From assembly GCA_029251085.1 (NCBI GenBank), contig JAQXDZ010000075.1:1-47212 (forward strand): a stretch of DNA of 47,212 nucleotides, given 5' to 3'. Shown piece after piece: positions 1 through 9,637 of the stretch. Under the pieces are notes generated by a model. That model was given only the letters and a program-made list of their open reading frames with translations, was not told the DNA's origin and did not search any database. Origin of the DNA: Mariniblastus sp. (GTDB lineage: Bacteria; Planctomycetota; Planctomycetia; Pirellulales; Pirellulaceae). The position numbers were made by a program, and so were the translations under genes. How positions within the stretch are numbered: the stretch's first letter is position 1; every line of letters starts with the position of its first letter.

Positions 1-1
1 C

Positions 2-910
2 GCCATCAACAATCTCGATGACACCGCGCCAGTTATCACCTCAGCCACGAACGTCGCCGTCGACGAGAACATTCCCGCGAATCAAGTCATTTACAACGCC
101 ACCGCCGACGACACTGCAGATGTATCCAACGGAGTCACCTTCGCACTTTCGGGAACCGATGCAGCAGGTTTCAGTATTGATCCTACAACGGGTGAAGGCT
201 CGTTCCTTGTTTCACCTGATGCGGAGTTAAAGGATTCGTATCAATTTGAAATCACAGCAACCGATGCCGCTGGGAACTCGTCTACGCCACACTCAGTCCT
301 GCTCGCCATCAACAATCTCGATGACACAGCACCGATTATCACCTCAGCAACGAACGTTGCCGTCAACGAGAACATCTCCGCCAGTCAAATCATCTACACC
401 GCTACCGCCGACGACACTGCAGATGTATCCAACGGAGTCACCTTCGCAATCTCGGGAACCGATGCAGCAGGTTTCAGTATTGATCCTACAACGGGTGAAG
501 TCTCGTTCCTTGTTTCACCTGATGCAGAGTTAAAGAATTCATACCAATTTGAAATCACGGCAACCGATGCCGCCGAGAACTTGTCTACGCCGCACTCAGT
601 TCTGCTCGCCATCAACAATCTCGATGACACCGCGCCAGTTATCACCTCAGCCACGAACGTCGCCGTGAACGAGAACATTCCCGCGAATCAAGTCATTTAC
701 ACCGCTACCGCCGACGATACTGCAGATGTATCCAACGGAGTCACTTTCGCACTTTCAGGAACCGATGCCGACAGCTTCAGCATCGACGAGAGCACCGGAC
801 AGGTTTCGGTACTCATTTCTCCAGATGCAGAAAGTAAATCCAACTACGCTTTCACAGTCGTCGCTACCGACAGTGCGGGCAATACATCAGACCCCCACGA
901 TGTAACACTA
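2..910 (+). repeat. Three tandem 303-bp units inside the adhesin gene
   Basis: Units begin at 2, 305 and 608, each starting GCCATCAACAATCTCGATGA. Units 1 and 2 differ at scattered positions only. Unit 3 follows the same sequence to about 770, then switches to a diverged version of the second half of the repeat. The period is exactly 303 bp (101 codons), so the frame is kept. Confidence 0.95.
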
Positions 911-3460
911 ATCGTCAACGACATTAATGAGTCGCCTACAGCAATTACTCCGAGCGCAGCCAATATTCTCTCCGGCACAGACACGACCAACGGAATAAAA
1001 GTCGCAGACTTGGAAACCTCCGATCCCGATACAGCTGACTCGTTTAGCTACAGCATTGTAAACGACCTCGACAGCGTCCACTTCAACATCATCGGAACCG
1101 CACTCCATTTTGATGCAGGCGTTGTCAACGGTTTTCTCAAATCCAGTTATGACATTCGAATTCAAGTCACCGATTCGGGAGGAATTGCATTTGAGTCAAC
1201 ATTTATTTTGAACGTTACCCAAACCAACCAACCACCTACTGAAATCACACCTGGCACAATTTCTATCAATGAAAACACTGACACAACTGGCGGCTATGAT
1301 CTCGGTCTCATTTCCGCTCTAGACCCGGATGTGTTTGAAACATTCACGTATTTTATTACCCCCGGTTTGGACGCATCCCATTTCACACTTGGCGGAGCGC
1401 AAGCGAACCAACTCATTTTTGACGATGGCCAAATTGACTACGAAACCAAATCCGAGTACGCAGTAACGATTAAGGTCATAGACAGCCAGGGCTACGAACT
1501 CGAATCAACCCTGTCAGTTAAGGTGGTCGATCAAAACGAGGCACCTTCCTCAATTTCACTATCAAACTCAAGAATCCCTGAAAACTCAGATGCAGTGAAT
1601 GGATTTGCGATTGGTGACCTGCAGACCACCGACGAGGATTTTGGGGACACCCACAGCTATGAAATTACAGGCGGGCCAGATGAGAGCAACTTTAGTCTGG
1701 GAGGCACCAACGGGGCGACGCTAATTCTCAGCGACGCCCTGATCGATTTCGAAAACAAGTCGAATTATCAGGTAGAAATCACGGCCACCGATTCAGGTGG
1801 CGAGGAAATCAAAGAAACGCTTATCATCCAAGTCGATGATCAAAACGACGCGCCTTCAGGAATCAACTCTGGCAACTTTTCAATCCTTGAGAATCAGGGA
1901 ACAGATTCAGGTGTCGTCTTAGGCAGCTTGTCCACACTCGATCAGGACTCGAATGATTCCTTTACCTACACGATCGTTGGTGGATTAGATAAGAGCTCAT
2001 TCGAAATTGGCGGGATTTTAAACGATCAACTAATTATTACCGAAGCCAACATCAATTATGAGGCCAAGGATTCCTATTCCGTCATTATTCGAAGCACTGA
2101 CGCCGCACTCGCACACCACGACTCGCTTATCACTGTCTCAGTCGTCGATCAAAATGAAGCACCCACCGAAGTAATACAAACCGAATTTTCAATTCTCGAA
2201 AACACACAAGCTTCCAACGGAATTTCAATCGGCAATTTAAATACCACCGATCCCGATTTCAATGAATCCTTCACCTATAGTGTTATTGCAGGATTCGATT
2301 CGAGTCAGTTTCACGTCACCGGATCAACGCTTTACTTTACTCACGATTCGATAAATTTCGAGCAAACAGAAACCTATCTCACGTCCATCCTCGTACAAGA
2401 CAGTGGTGGCAATCAATTGCAAGAACTTATCTCTGTCAATGTTATTGATGAAAACGAATCCCCCAGCGACTTCCTCAACACTGAATTTCAAATCCCTGAT
2501 AACACCGACACCACTACCGGAAGAATCCTCGGCACCTTGAATGCGATTGACCCCGATGCAGGCGAAACATTTTCTTACGAAATCCTCGACGGTGCCAACT
2601 CATCTCTTTTCAGCATCGGCGGAGCAAACAACGACGAACTTATATTGACGGCTAAGACGCTTGACTCGGCTTCCCAGCCACTGCTTTCAGTTGACGTCAA
2701 AGTGACGGACAGTGGCGGCAATACTCATACTGAGACGATCGCGGTCAACATCATCAGTTTCAACAGTGCTTTATTACCTGCAACCTTTGACAACAGCTCG
2801 ACTGCGTCAACTGACGACGCAACGTTTGTAACCAGCGAAGATGAATCCTCGATCAGCGAATCTGAAATAACGACGGATGAGATAATCGTAGAAACTGTCA
2901 TCGAAACCAATGACATACCTGCGATTGCAGCGACGCCAGTTCAAATGGACGTCGGTATGATCCAAGCAATTAATTCAATCACCCGCTTCGACCGAGGGCC
3001 ACAATTCAGTGAACTGGTTCAGGACAATTACATTTTTGAAAAATCAGCTACCCTGACTTCCACGATCGAGAACGCGTCTGAAAAAGTCGTCAAAACTCGC
3101 TTTTCAAACGCAGACATCGCCGCCAGCCAGTTTGAATCAATTTTTTCAGGCGCAGCGCTGAGCTCATTAAACGCCTTACAACTCGAAGTCAGTAAAGACT
3201 CGCTGTTTAGTAAATCTATTCTTGGAACTACTACCATTGCCAGTGCCTCGCTTACCGCCGGCTATGTAATTTGGCTGCTCCGAAGTGGTGTCTTGTTCAG
3301 CAGCATGGTCACGTCACTCCCCGCGTGGAGGACTTTCGATCCACTCCCTGTGCTTGGTTACCTGAACGAAGTCGACAATGAACAACTAGAAGACGATTCC
3401 TTAGAAACCCTCGTCATTAATTCGAACCGTGCTTCGAAGGCTGGAACCCATGAAATTTAA
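2..3460 (+). CDS. Cadherin-repeat giant adhesin, 3' part (5' end outside window)
   Basis: The frame is open from the window edge to the TAA at 3458-3460, giving at least 1152 residues. The ATG at 581 is only an internal methionine, because the same repeat frame continues upstream of it. The N-terminal part is made of 101-residue repeats (D-D-T-A-P-V-I-T-S-A), the first two nearly identical. About seven diverged cadherin-like repeats of roughly 100 residues follow, each with an N-E-x-P/S linker, a D-P-D/D-x-D Ca-binding-type turn and a Y-x-v-x-I-x-x-x-D-S-G-G strand. A Ser/Thr/Glu-rich stretch then leads to a C-terminal hydrophobic segment (A-G-Y-V-I-W-L-L-R-S-G, about 70 residues from the end) and S-L-P-A-W-R-x-F-D-P-L-P. 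I remember similar tails from other giant bacterial adhesins, where they may anchor or retain the protein in the membrane. The role in calcium-dependent adhesion is inferred. It overlaps the next gene by 11 nt. Confidence 0.9.
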   Translation, partial: AINNLDDTAPVITSATNVAVDENIPANQVIYNATADDTADVSNGVTFALSGTDAAGFSIDPTTGEGSFLVSPDAELKDSYQFEITATDAAGNSSTPHSVLLAINNLDDTAPIITSATNVAVNENISASQIIYTATADDTADVSNGVTFAISGTDAAGFSIDPTTGEVSFLVSPDAELKNSYQFEITATDAAENLSTPHSVLLAINNLDDTAPVITSATNVAVNENIPANQVIYTATADDTADVSNGVTFALSGTDADSFSIDESTGQVSVLISPDAESKSNYAFTVVATDSAGNTSDPHDVTLIVNDINESPTAITPSAANILSGTDTTNGIKVADLETSDPDTADSFSYSIVNDLDSVHFNIIGTALHFDAGVVNGFLKSSYDIRIQVTDSGGIAFESTFILNVTQTNQPPTEITPGTISINENTDTTGGYDLGLISALDPDVFETFTYFITPGLDASHFTLGGAQANQLIFDDGQIDYETKSEYAVTIKVIDSQGYELESTLSVKVVDQNEAPSSISLSNSRIPENSDAVNGFAIGDLQTTDEDFGDTHSYEITGGPDESNFSLGGTNGATLILSDALIDFENKSNYQVEITATDSGGEEIKETLIIQVDDQNDAPSGINSGNFSILENQGTDSGVVLGSLSTLDQDSNDSFTYTIVGGLDKSSFEIGGILNDQLIITEANINYEAKDSYSVIIRSTDAALAHHDSLITVSVVDQNEAPTEVIQTEFSILENTQASNGISIGNLNTTDPDFNESFTYSVIAGFDSSQFHVTGSTLYFTHDSINFEQTETYLTSILVQDSGGNQLQELISVNVIDENESPSDFLNTEFQIPDNTDTTTGRILGTLNAIDPDAGETFSYEILDGANSSLFSIGGANNDELILTAKTLDSASQPLLSVDVKVTDSGGNTHTETIAVNIISFNSALLPATFDNSSTASTDDATFVTSEDESSISESEITTDEIIVETVIETNDIPAIAATPVQMDVGMIQAINSITRFDRGPQFSELVQDNYIFEKSATLTSTIENASEKVVKTRFSNADIAASQFESIFSGAALSSLNALQLEVSKDSLFSKSILGTTTIASASLTAGYVIWLLRSGVLFSSMVTSLPAWRTFDPLPVLGYLNEVDNEQLEDDSLETLVINSNRASKAGTHEI

Positions 3461-6329
3461 ATTATCCACCCGATTTCGCGTCGCAGTAGGTCAAGTTGGC
3501 CTCCTGACGAGTCTCCTGCTTCTGGCCGTATTATTAGGGTTAGTCCCCGATCGACAATCGGAAATCCGGCATGGCCGCGCTGTACTAGCGGAGGCAATCG
3601 TCATCAAGGCAACTCCCTATTTCACACCCGCCGAATCACAGAATCTACAATCCGTCATTAAAGTTTTCGTCGAACGAAACGATGCTTTACTATCCGCCGC
3701 TGTCAAACGGCAAGACAAAACAACCCTACTCAATGTTGGAGAGCATCGAGGAAACTGGACTCCGATGAATACGGAGTATTCTTCTAACACCCAAGTGCGA
3801 GTTCCTATTTATTCAGGTGACGAACGATGGGGTCAATTAGAACTAAGATTCAAACCAGCCGATGAATTTTTAGGGTTCAATTTTTCACAAGCTCAAATTG
3901 TTCCCTTAACGCTGTTTCTAGCCTGTAGTAGTTTTTTTGTATTCTACCTCTACCTCGGGAAAATGCTCAAAGCACTTGATCCAACCAGCGCCATTCCGCC
4001 ACGCGTTCGCTCAGCCTTCGACACGCTCGCTGAAGGCCTCATGGTAGTCGACCTAAGTGGTCAGATTGTATTAGTCAACGAAGCTTTTGCTGATTTAGTT
4101 GGAGAGGAATTCAACGACTTGATTGGCAAGAAAGCATCTGAATTTGCCTGGGAAGCCCCCGACGGTTCATCCATTTCAAAACAAGATCTGCCGTGGTCCC
4201 AATGTCTCAAAACGGGAGAGGCCCAGCGCAATGTTGAGCTCCAGCTTTTGGATCACCGAAAAGAAAAAAGAACCTTTAGCGCCAACTGCACTGCAGTAAT
4301 GTCTTCGGGGACGAAACACGGGGGTGTTCTGATCGGTTTGGACGATGTTACCCAGCTCGAAGAAAAGAAAAAAGAACTTGGAGTCGCGAAAGACGCAGCC
4401 GAAGCGGCCAACCAAGCGAAAAGTGATTTCCTGGCCAACATGAGCCATGAGATCCGCACACCGATGAACGCCATTCTTGGTTTTACCGATGTCTTGCGTC
4501 GCGGGTACGGTAAACAGAATGATCCCAAAAAATACCTGAACACAATTCACTCGAGTGGAAAACATCTCCTCGATCTAATCAATGACATCCTCGACCTCTC
4601 AAAAGTTGAAGCCGGTAAAGTCGAAATTGAAAACATCCCTTGCCAACCCATTCAAATTATCCGGGATGTTTTCCACGTACTTTCTGGGAAAGCCGCCGAA
4701 AAATCAATCCAATTAGATTTCAATTCGGCAACGCCAATTCCCGAGACGATCATCAGCGATCCGCAAAGAATCCGGCAGATCCTGACAAACTTAGTTGGCA
4801 ATGCGATTAAATTCACCTCCGAAGGAGGCGTTCGTGTCACGATAAGCCTCCTTGACTCCGAACCTAGTCGATTGCAAATCCAAGTGCGTGATTCAGGGAT
4901 TGGAATCTCGAAAACCCAACTGGATAACATTTTTGATCCATTTGCCCAAGCGGATACCTCGGTTACACGTCAATTTGGAGGAACCGGTCTCGGTCTCACA
5001 ATTAGCAAAAATTTCGCTGAACTGATGAACGGTGATATTTTGGCTGAAAGTGAAAAAGGAGAAGGCAGTACATTTACGTTTACTACCGCCACCGGAGATA
5101 TCTCTCAAACGACACTAATCCAACCCTCAGGCCTCGAAGAAACTGAAACTGAACAAGCCAATGACTCCATGGTTTGGCAATTCAAGGGCGAGCGGGTGCT
5201 CGTCGTGGATGATGGCAAAGAAAATCTCGATCTTGTCCGACTGCTCCTCGAAGAGGTCAACCTACACGTCACTACTGCCGAGGACGGCCAGATTGGATTC
5301 GACAAAGCAATTCAAAATCCGTTCGATCTGATCTTTATGGATATGCAGATGCCTGTCATGGATGGCTACACTGCCACTCGCATGCTTCGAACTCATAAAG
5401 TGACTACGCCAATTTATGCGTTGACAGCACATGCAATGCAAGGATTTGAAAAAGGATGCCGCGAGGCTGGTTGCACAGGATACCTCACTAAACCGATTGA
5501 CATCGATAAACTGCTTGATACCGTCGGCCACGAACTCAATGGACAACGAGTCAAATCAGACAAAGAGACTCCAACACACCTCAGGGCTAATCCAGCTCAG
5601 ACTGACACCAGGATTGTCTCGACTTTACCTCAGGGTATTCCGGAATTCGATTCCATCGTCAAGTCATTCGCCATACGTCTTAACGAGGAACTTGAAAAAC
5701 TCGAGATTGCCATTGGAAATAGAGACTATAAACAAATTGAACACACGGCGCACTGGCTAAAAGGTTCCGGCGGTACCGTCGGCTTCAATCAGTTTACCGA
5801 TCCAGCGAAACGGCTCGAGTATTATTCAAAACAGCAGGACACAGATGAAATGACGATGGCTTTTGAGGAAATTTTAGAGATTTCAAGAAAGATACAACCC
5901 GATCCAAATGGGGGTTCTGACCTGCCGCCTTACACGGGTTCGGTCGACCCCACCAAGGAGTTGCCAAATCCTGCCCAAGAGCAAAGCCTGCAATCAGCAA
6001 CCAAGCAATTCCTGCCAGATGCCCATGCTCAAATTAAATTGATGCTTGATGCTTGGCAGCAAAAGAACTATGGCAAACTAAATCGATTAGCAATTGAATT
6101 TGCTACCGAAACCGAACACCTTGGCATCCCACTCCTCCCAGCCTACTCGCGTGCCCTCGCTGGGTTCGCAGAGCAAAACAATAATGACGAAATTCACGCC
6201 ACCTTTCTCCAATTTTGCAAATGGGCGGAAAAAGTGGAAACCGGCAAACTCGAACAACTCCTTAGTGCTGGGACGTTTCCTGTTTTAGCACTCCCGATGC
6301 CCGGTTCACCAACCGCCAACCTGCATTGA
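3450..6329 (+). CDS. Hybrid sensor histidine kinase (PAS-HisKA-HATPase-REC-HPt)
   Basis: A 959-residue inner-membrane phosphorelay kinase. ATG 3450 is chosen over an upstream in-frame GTG at 3429 because GAAGG lies just before it. Domains: TM about 12-33; a periplasmic sensor of about 115 residues; TM about 150-170; PAS about 185-300; coiled linker; HisKA with H333 in S-H-E-I-R-T-P-M; HATPase with N-box near 447, D-S-G-I-G-I near 482 and G-G-T-G-L-G-L near 510; REC from 583 with acidic pair 587-588, phospho-acceptor D631 and K681; HPt with H768 in A-H-W-L-K-G-S-G-G. A further helical domain (about 860-945) resembles an HPt but has A-I-E-F-A-T where A-H-x-L-K-G is expected. It overlaps the adhesin stop by 11 nt, so the two are probably co-expressed. 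No separate output regulator is visible in the window. Confidence 0.93.
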   Translation: MKFKLSTRFRVAVGQVGLLTSLLLLAVLLGLVPDRQSEIRHGRAVLAEAIVIKATPYFTPAESQNLQSVIKVFVERNDALLSAAVKRQDKTTLLNVGEHRGNWTPMNTEYSSNTQVRVPIYSGDERWGQLELRFKPADEFLGFNFSQAQIVPLTLFLACSSFFVFYLYLGKMLKALDPTSAIPPRVRSAFDTLAEGLMVVDLSGQIVLVNEAFADLVGEEFNDLIGKKASEFAWEAPDGSSISKQDLPWSQCLKTGEAQRNVELQLLDHRKEKRTFSANCTAVMSSGTKHGGVLIGLDDVTQLEEKKKELGVAKDAAEAANQAKSDFLANMSHEIRTPMNAILGFTDVLRRGYGKQNDPKKYLNTIHSSGKHLLDLINDILDLSKVEAGKVEIENIPCQPIQIIRDVFHVLSGKAAEKSIQLDFNSATPIPETIISDPQRIRQILTNLVGNAIKFTSEGGVRVTISLLDSEPSRLQIQVRDSGIGISKTQLDNIFDPFAQADTSVTRQFGGTGLGLTISKNFAELMNGDILAESEKGEGSTFTFTTATGDISQTTLIQPSGLEETETEQANDSMVWQFKGERVLVVDDGKENLDLVRLLLEEVNLHVTTAEDGQIGFDKAIQNPFDLIFMDMQMPVMDGYTATRMLRTHKVTTPIYALTAHAMQGFEKGCREAGCTGYLTKPIDIDKLLDTVGHELNGQRVKSDKETPTHLRANPAQTDTRIVSTLPQGIPEFDSIVKSFAIRLNEELEKLEIAIGNRDYKQIEHTAHWLKGSGGTVGFNQFTDPAKRLEYYSKQQDTDEMTMAFEEILEISRKIQPDPNGGSDLPPYTGSVDPTKELPNPAQEQSLQSATKQFLPDAHAQIKLMLDAWQQKNYGKLNRLAIEFATETEHLGIPLLPAYSRALAGFAEQNNNDEIHATFLQFCKWAEKVETGKLEQLLSAGTFPVLALPMPGSPTANLH

Positions 6330-6443
6330 CGAAGCAAAAGCTCCGTCGACTACCACGGTCAGACCAATTCGAGCATTCGAACCACTTGAAATTGAATCGC
6401 TCCAAATAGGCGAGTTCGAAAGCGCGGAAACCAGCAAACGCGG

Positions 6444-7508
6444 CTACGCGCAACTCCCTTGTGCCTTGTGCATTCGACCATCCGGATGGCAACCGGGAAG
6501 ATCAGAATCATAGAACTTAGCCAGCACCGATTCCCAATCTTCGCGGGAACGAATTTTCACAAAAGCTGACCTCACCGAATCGTGTTCGGGATGGAGAATC
6601 GAATATTTAATTCCGAATTTTCTCATCAACTGTCCCACACGACTCTCACCGTACAGCGATTCTGCTAATCGATAATGTTCCAACATTACTTCTCGCTGTT
6701 CACGCAGCGATGGAGGCTCCGGCAACGGCAAACCGGCGGCCAACGCGCGAGCTTGTTGAAAAATCCATGGATTTCCAATCGCGCCTCGAGCGACAGTTAC
6801 ACCGTCGACGCCAGTTTCAGCGATCATGTCAAGACAATCCTGAGCAGTAAACAAATCGCCACTGCCTAAAATTACTTTATCACCAGCGTGCTGTTTTAGT
6901 TCTTTTAAAAACTCCCATTTACTCGGACCGACATAACGCTGAGTGACCGTCCGACCATGCACCGTGATTGCCGCAACTCCCAGTTCAAATGCTCCATCGA
7001 GAATTTCAAAAAAGTTATCCCGACTTTCAGGCGAGTCATCAATCCCGCGGCGCATCTTCACCGTCACTGGAATGTCTGAAGGAACGTTATCGCGGGTCTG
7101 TTTAACAATCTCTAAAGCCACTTTTGGTTGACTGAGATGAAATCCACCTCGGCAGCGACCCAGGACTTTTTTTACCGGGCAGCCAAAATTAATATCGATC
7201 ACATCAAAACCGGCTTCGACCAATTTCATTGCGCCCAAAGCAAACTGCTCGGGTTCGGCACCCATTAGTTGCCCACCAACCGGGTGCTCTTCTTCAGAAA
7301 TATGCAAAAAGTGGCTCGTCCGCTTTCGCTCTTTTAAATTAACAAGAAATTCATCCAGCATGACTTCGCAAATTGAATACGGTGCACCAAGGCGCCGCGC
7401 GATCACTCGCATCGGCCAATCGCTGTACCCTGACAAGGCAGCCTGCACGATTGGAAATCCGATTTCGACAGACCCAAGCTTCAGTGGTTTTAGACTTACA
7501 GATTCCAT
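6444..7508 (-). CDS. tRNA-dihydrouridine synthase
   Basis: An FMN-dependent TIM-barrel enzyme that reduces uridines in the tRNA D-loop, 354 residues. Visible family motifs are A-L-S-G-Y-S-D-W-P near the N-terminus, G-G-Q-L-M-G, D-I-N-F-G-C-P-V-K-K-V with the catalytic Cys, T-V-K-M-R-R-G, I-T-V-H-G-R-T, G-S-G-D-L and A-R-G-A-I-G-N-P-W-I-F for flavin phosphate binding. It is closest to the DusB type by eye. The start chosen is the ATG at 7508, since a longer in-frame version (to 7586) adds an atypical N-terminal extension. Neither start has a strong ribosome site. It is convergent with the kinase gene and apparently monocistronic. Confidence 0.92.
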   Translation of the reverse strand: MESVSLKPLKLGSVEIGFPIVQAALSGYSDWPMRVIARRLGAPYSICEVMLDEFLVNLKERKRTSHFLHISEEEHPVGGQLMGAEPEQFALGAMKLVEAGFDVIDINFGCPVKKVLGRCRGGFHLSQPKVALEIVKQTRDNVPSDIPVTVKMRRGIDDSPESRDNFFEILDGAFELGVAAITVHGRTVTQRYVGPSKWEFLKELKQHAGDKVILGSGDLFTAQDCLDMIAETGVDGVTVARGAIGNPWIFQQARALAAGLPLPEPPSLREQREVMLEHYRLAESLYGESRVGQLMRKFGIKYSILHPEHDSVRSAFVKIRSREDWESVLAKFYDSDLPGCHPDGRMHKAQGSCA

Positions 7509-7809
7509 AGAATTGGCTGAAAATGAGTGTTTTTCGTGGTTGAGTACTGGTTTCGCAAGAAAGAATGTGACTTTTTTCTCAACCAAAACCGAAATCCGGA
7601 TTAAGAAAATAAACAGGATTAGTTAATCTTTGGATATCTTACGTCGATTTGCCATTCTGAGATAGAGTTATCCTTTGACGAATTGGGCGAGTTCTCTTTT
7701 TGTTGCCAAAATCCGAACATCCAACTGGTTAGCAAACTCCACCAACGCCTATCCATTCACAACTTAAACCTGCGATCTTGTTAAACCGAAACATCGGAGA
7801 GTCTTTGCC

Positions 7810-8310
7810 ATGGAAGCAGTAATAGAAAGCCTCATCGCTTGGTGGCCATTCTGGCTTGGACTGGCAATTCTCGCGGCCTTGATCCTCCTGATGCAAATCT
7901 GGGCACTTCCCCGAAATCTGCCCTACCTGGCCCGCGGTCAACTCGTAACCAAAAGCGAACTGAAATTCTACAAATCACTTTCAAAAGCAGTTCAGGACGA
8001 TTTTCAAATATTTGCCATGGTTAGGATTGCCGACTTATTACGTGTCGAAAAAAACAACAAACACCGTCGCAAATGGCTCAACAAAATCCTGGCCAAACAT
8101 ATTGATTTTGTGCTGTGCGACCCGGGCACTCTCAAGCCATTGGTTTGTATTGAACTCGATGACATCTCGCACCAAAGACCCGAACGGATTGAAAGAGATA
8201 AATTCGTAAACCAGGCTTTCAAATCCGCCCAACTTCCGCTGCTTAGGATTCCAACGCAACCAGAATATCGGTCTCGGGAAATCCGCGAACTAATCGAGAG
8301 CGTCCGTTAG
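7810..8310 (+). CDS. Membrane-anchored DUF2726 nuclease-like protein
   Basis: 166 residues. One N-terminal membrane segment (about 12-32) is followed by a cytoplasmic DUF2726 domain (about 40-166). The segments F-A-M-V-R-I-A-D-L-L, H-I-D-F-V-L-C-D-P-G, V-C-I-E-L-D-D-x-S-H-Q-R and the ending P-L-L-R-I-P match the family as I know it. The D...E-L-D-D arrangement fits a PD-(D/E)xK-type fold, so nucleic-acid processing is a family-level guess. No substrate or partner is evident, and the flanking genes are unrelated. Confidence 0.85.
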   Translation: MEAVIESLIAWWPFWLGLAILAALILLMQIWALPRNLPYLARGQLVTKSELKFYKSLSKAVQDDFQIFAMVRIADLLRVEKNNKHRRKWLNKILAKHIDFVLCDPGTLKPLVCIELDDISHQRPERIERDKFVNQAFKSAQLPLLRIPTQPEYRSREIRELIESVR

Positions 8311-8499
8311 GCTAAGACTCAACACGCAACGCTGATTGATACAAATTGGGAACCATCCTTTCATTCGGTCGCGCAGGCGGGATGAACCCCAGAAGTTTCA
8401 TGACCACCCCCTCCCTTACCCTTTGCATAGCTTTAGCTAAACTTTCAACTCCAGCTCAATCCGCCGTCTCCACTTTTAACACACCGTTAAGTTTTAGTT

Positions 8500-8907
8500 A
8501 TGAGCGATTTCCCCAAACGTGCTGCTGTTGCCGTAATTGTTGATGGGCCTAAGTTTCTGACCATTCTCCGGTCACAGTCAGTGCGTGCACCGGGGCAAAT
8601 TTGTTTTCCAGGCGGCGGAATTGAAGTGGCAGAGTCGCCCCAAGCAGCCACGGTTCGGGAGATGCGTGAAGAACTCGGAGTCGATGTCACCGCCCAAAAA
8701 GAAATCTGGACGAGTGTATCGCCACGAGGTCTTGAAATTCACTGGTGGAAAACAGTAATCGAAATTGGGCAAACAATTACCCCGAATCCTGACGAAGTCG
8801 AGTCCTTCAGTTGGCTGACAGCCAGAGAAATAGTTGCCTGCACGAATTTACTAGATAGCAACCGCTGCTTTTTCGAAGCCCTTGAGAATGGTGTATTTTC
8901 TATTTGA
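8500..8907 (+). CDS. Nudix hydrolase
   Basis: 135 residues, the size of a single Nudix domain. The Nudix box is complete: G-x5-E-x7-R-E-M-R-E-E-L-G-V following F-P-G-G-G-I-E. The box coordinates divalent metal for hydrolysis of nucleoside-diphosphate-linked substrates. The substrate cannot be read from the sequence. It could be an NTP clean-up enzyme or a CoA/nucleotide-sugar pyrophosphatase. The start ATG follows AGTTTTAGTT with no clear Shine-Dalgarno sequence. It is probably transcribed alone. Confidence 0.9.
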   Translation: MSDFPKRAAVAVIVDGPKFLTILRSQSVRAPGQICFPGGGIEVAESPQAATVREMREELGVDVTAQKEIWTSVSPRGLEIHWWKTVIEIGQTITPNPDEVESFSWLTAREIVACTNLLDSNRCFFEALENGVFSI

Positions 8908-9495
8908 AGCCTCTCTTGCTTATTCGATTCGGTAAATTAAGCCTTTAAAGAGGCCAGAGCTTCTCAGTACAGAACCCAGTCTCTTTATGGTTCGAATTTA
9001 TTTAACGGACTGGTTCGCCAGTTCATCACACACCAAGCCCTGCAGTTCTCGATTTGTTCGTGCTGCTTTTATGCAAAGTGACTCCAGCGAGACAACTCTC
9101 CATGCTTGTTCAATTTAAATCACTATCCCTGTTAGCTTGGATGAGATTCACGGATAACCATAGTAAGAAACCAACCAATATTAGAGAATTACTACCAATT
9201 CAAAAACCAAAAGAGTAGAGAGAACGCCCTCTAACACATCGTCTAAAAGCGGAAGATTGATTCAGCGAGTATCAGTTTACGCTTTGCCGCCAAAGAAACG
9301 GCTTTTGACCGAATTCATGATCTGTCGGTTCTGGGATTTTTCTAGCTCAATTTCAGATAGAAAGCCGAGAGTCGTCGATCTTTCCGCCGTTCGCATCCTG
9401 ATTTTTGCTTCGCATTTCGTCGCTTCATTTTTACTCTCGTTTTGGATTGGGTGCGTCGACTTTTACTTGTTGATTGAAACGGCTCAAGGTGTTGG

Positions 9496-9521
9496 GCTTT
9501 CCCCTGTAGCTTTCCCCTGTA
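9496..9521. repeat. 13-bp tandem duplication
   Basis: GCTTTCCCCTGTA occurs twice in direct succession, at 9496-9508 and 9509-9521. Confidence 0.95.
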
Positions 9522-9605
9522 CCCATTTCAATCAACCACTTCCCTACACGGAACTAGGCTGCATCGGTTTCTATCACAGGAAATAGGTTCTTCTCAAACT
9601 GGCAA

Positions 9606-9637
9606 CAGAGTCTGAGAAAGTCAGAGTCTGAGAAAGT
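9606..9637. repeat. 16-bp tandem duplication
   Basis: CAGAGTCTGAGAAAGT occurs twice in direct succession, at 9606-9621 and 9622-9637. Confidence 0.95.

Noticed and set aside
581..583. ATG 581 as the start of the cadherin protein
   Set aside because: The same repeat frame is open from position 2, so this is an internal methionine of a gene that begins outside the window.
9257..9586. Plus-strand open frame of 109 codons before rpsB
   Set aside because: No ribosome site, no domain or signal pattern, and it contains a 13-bp tandem duplication.
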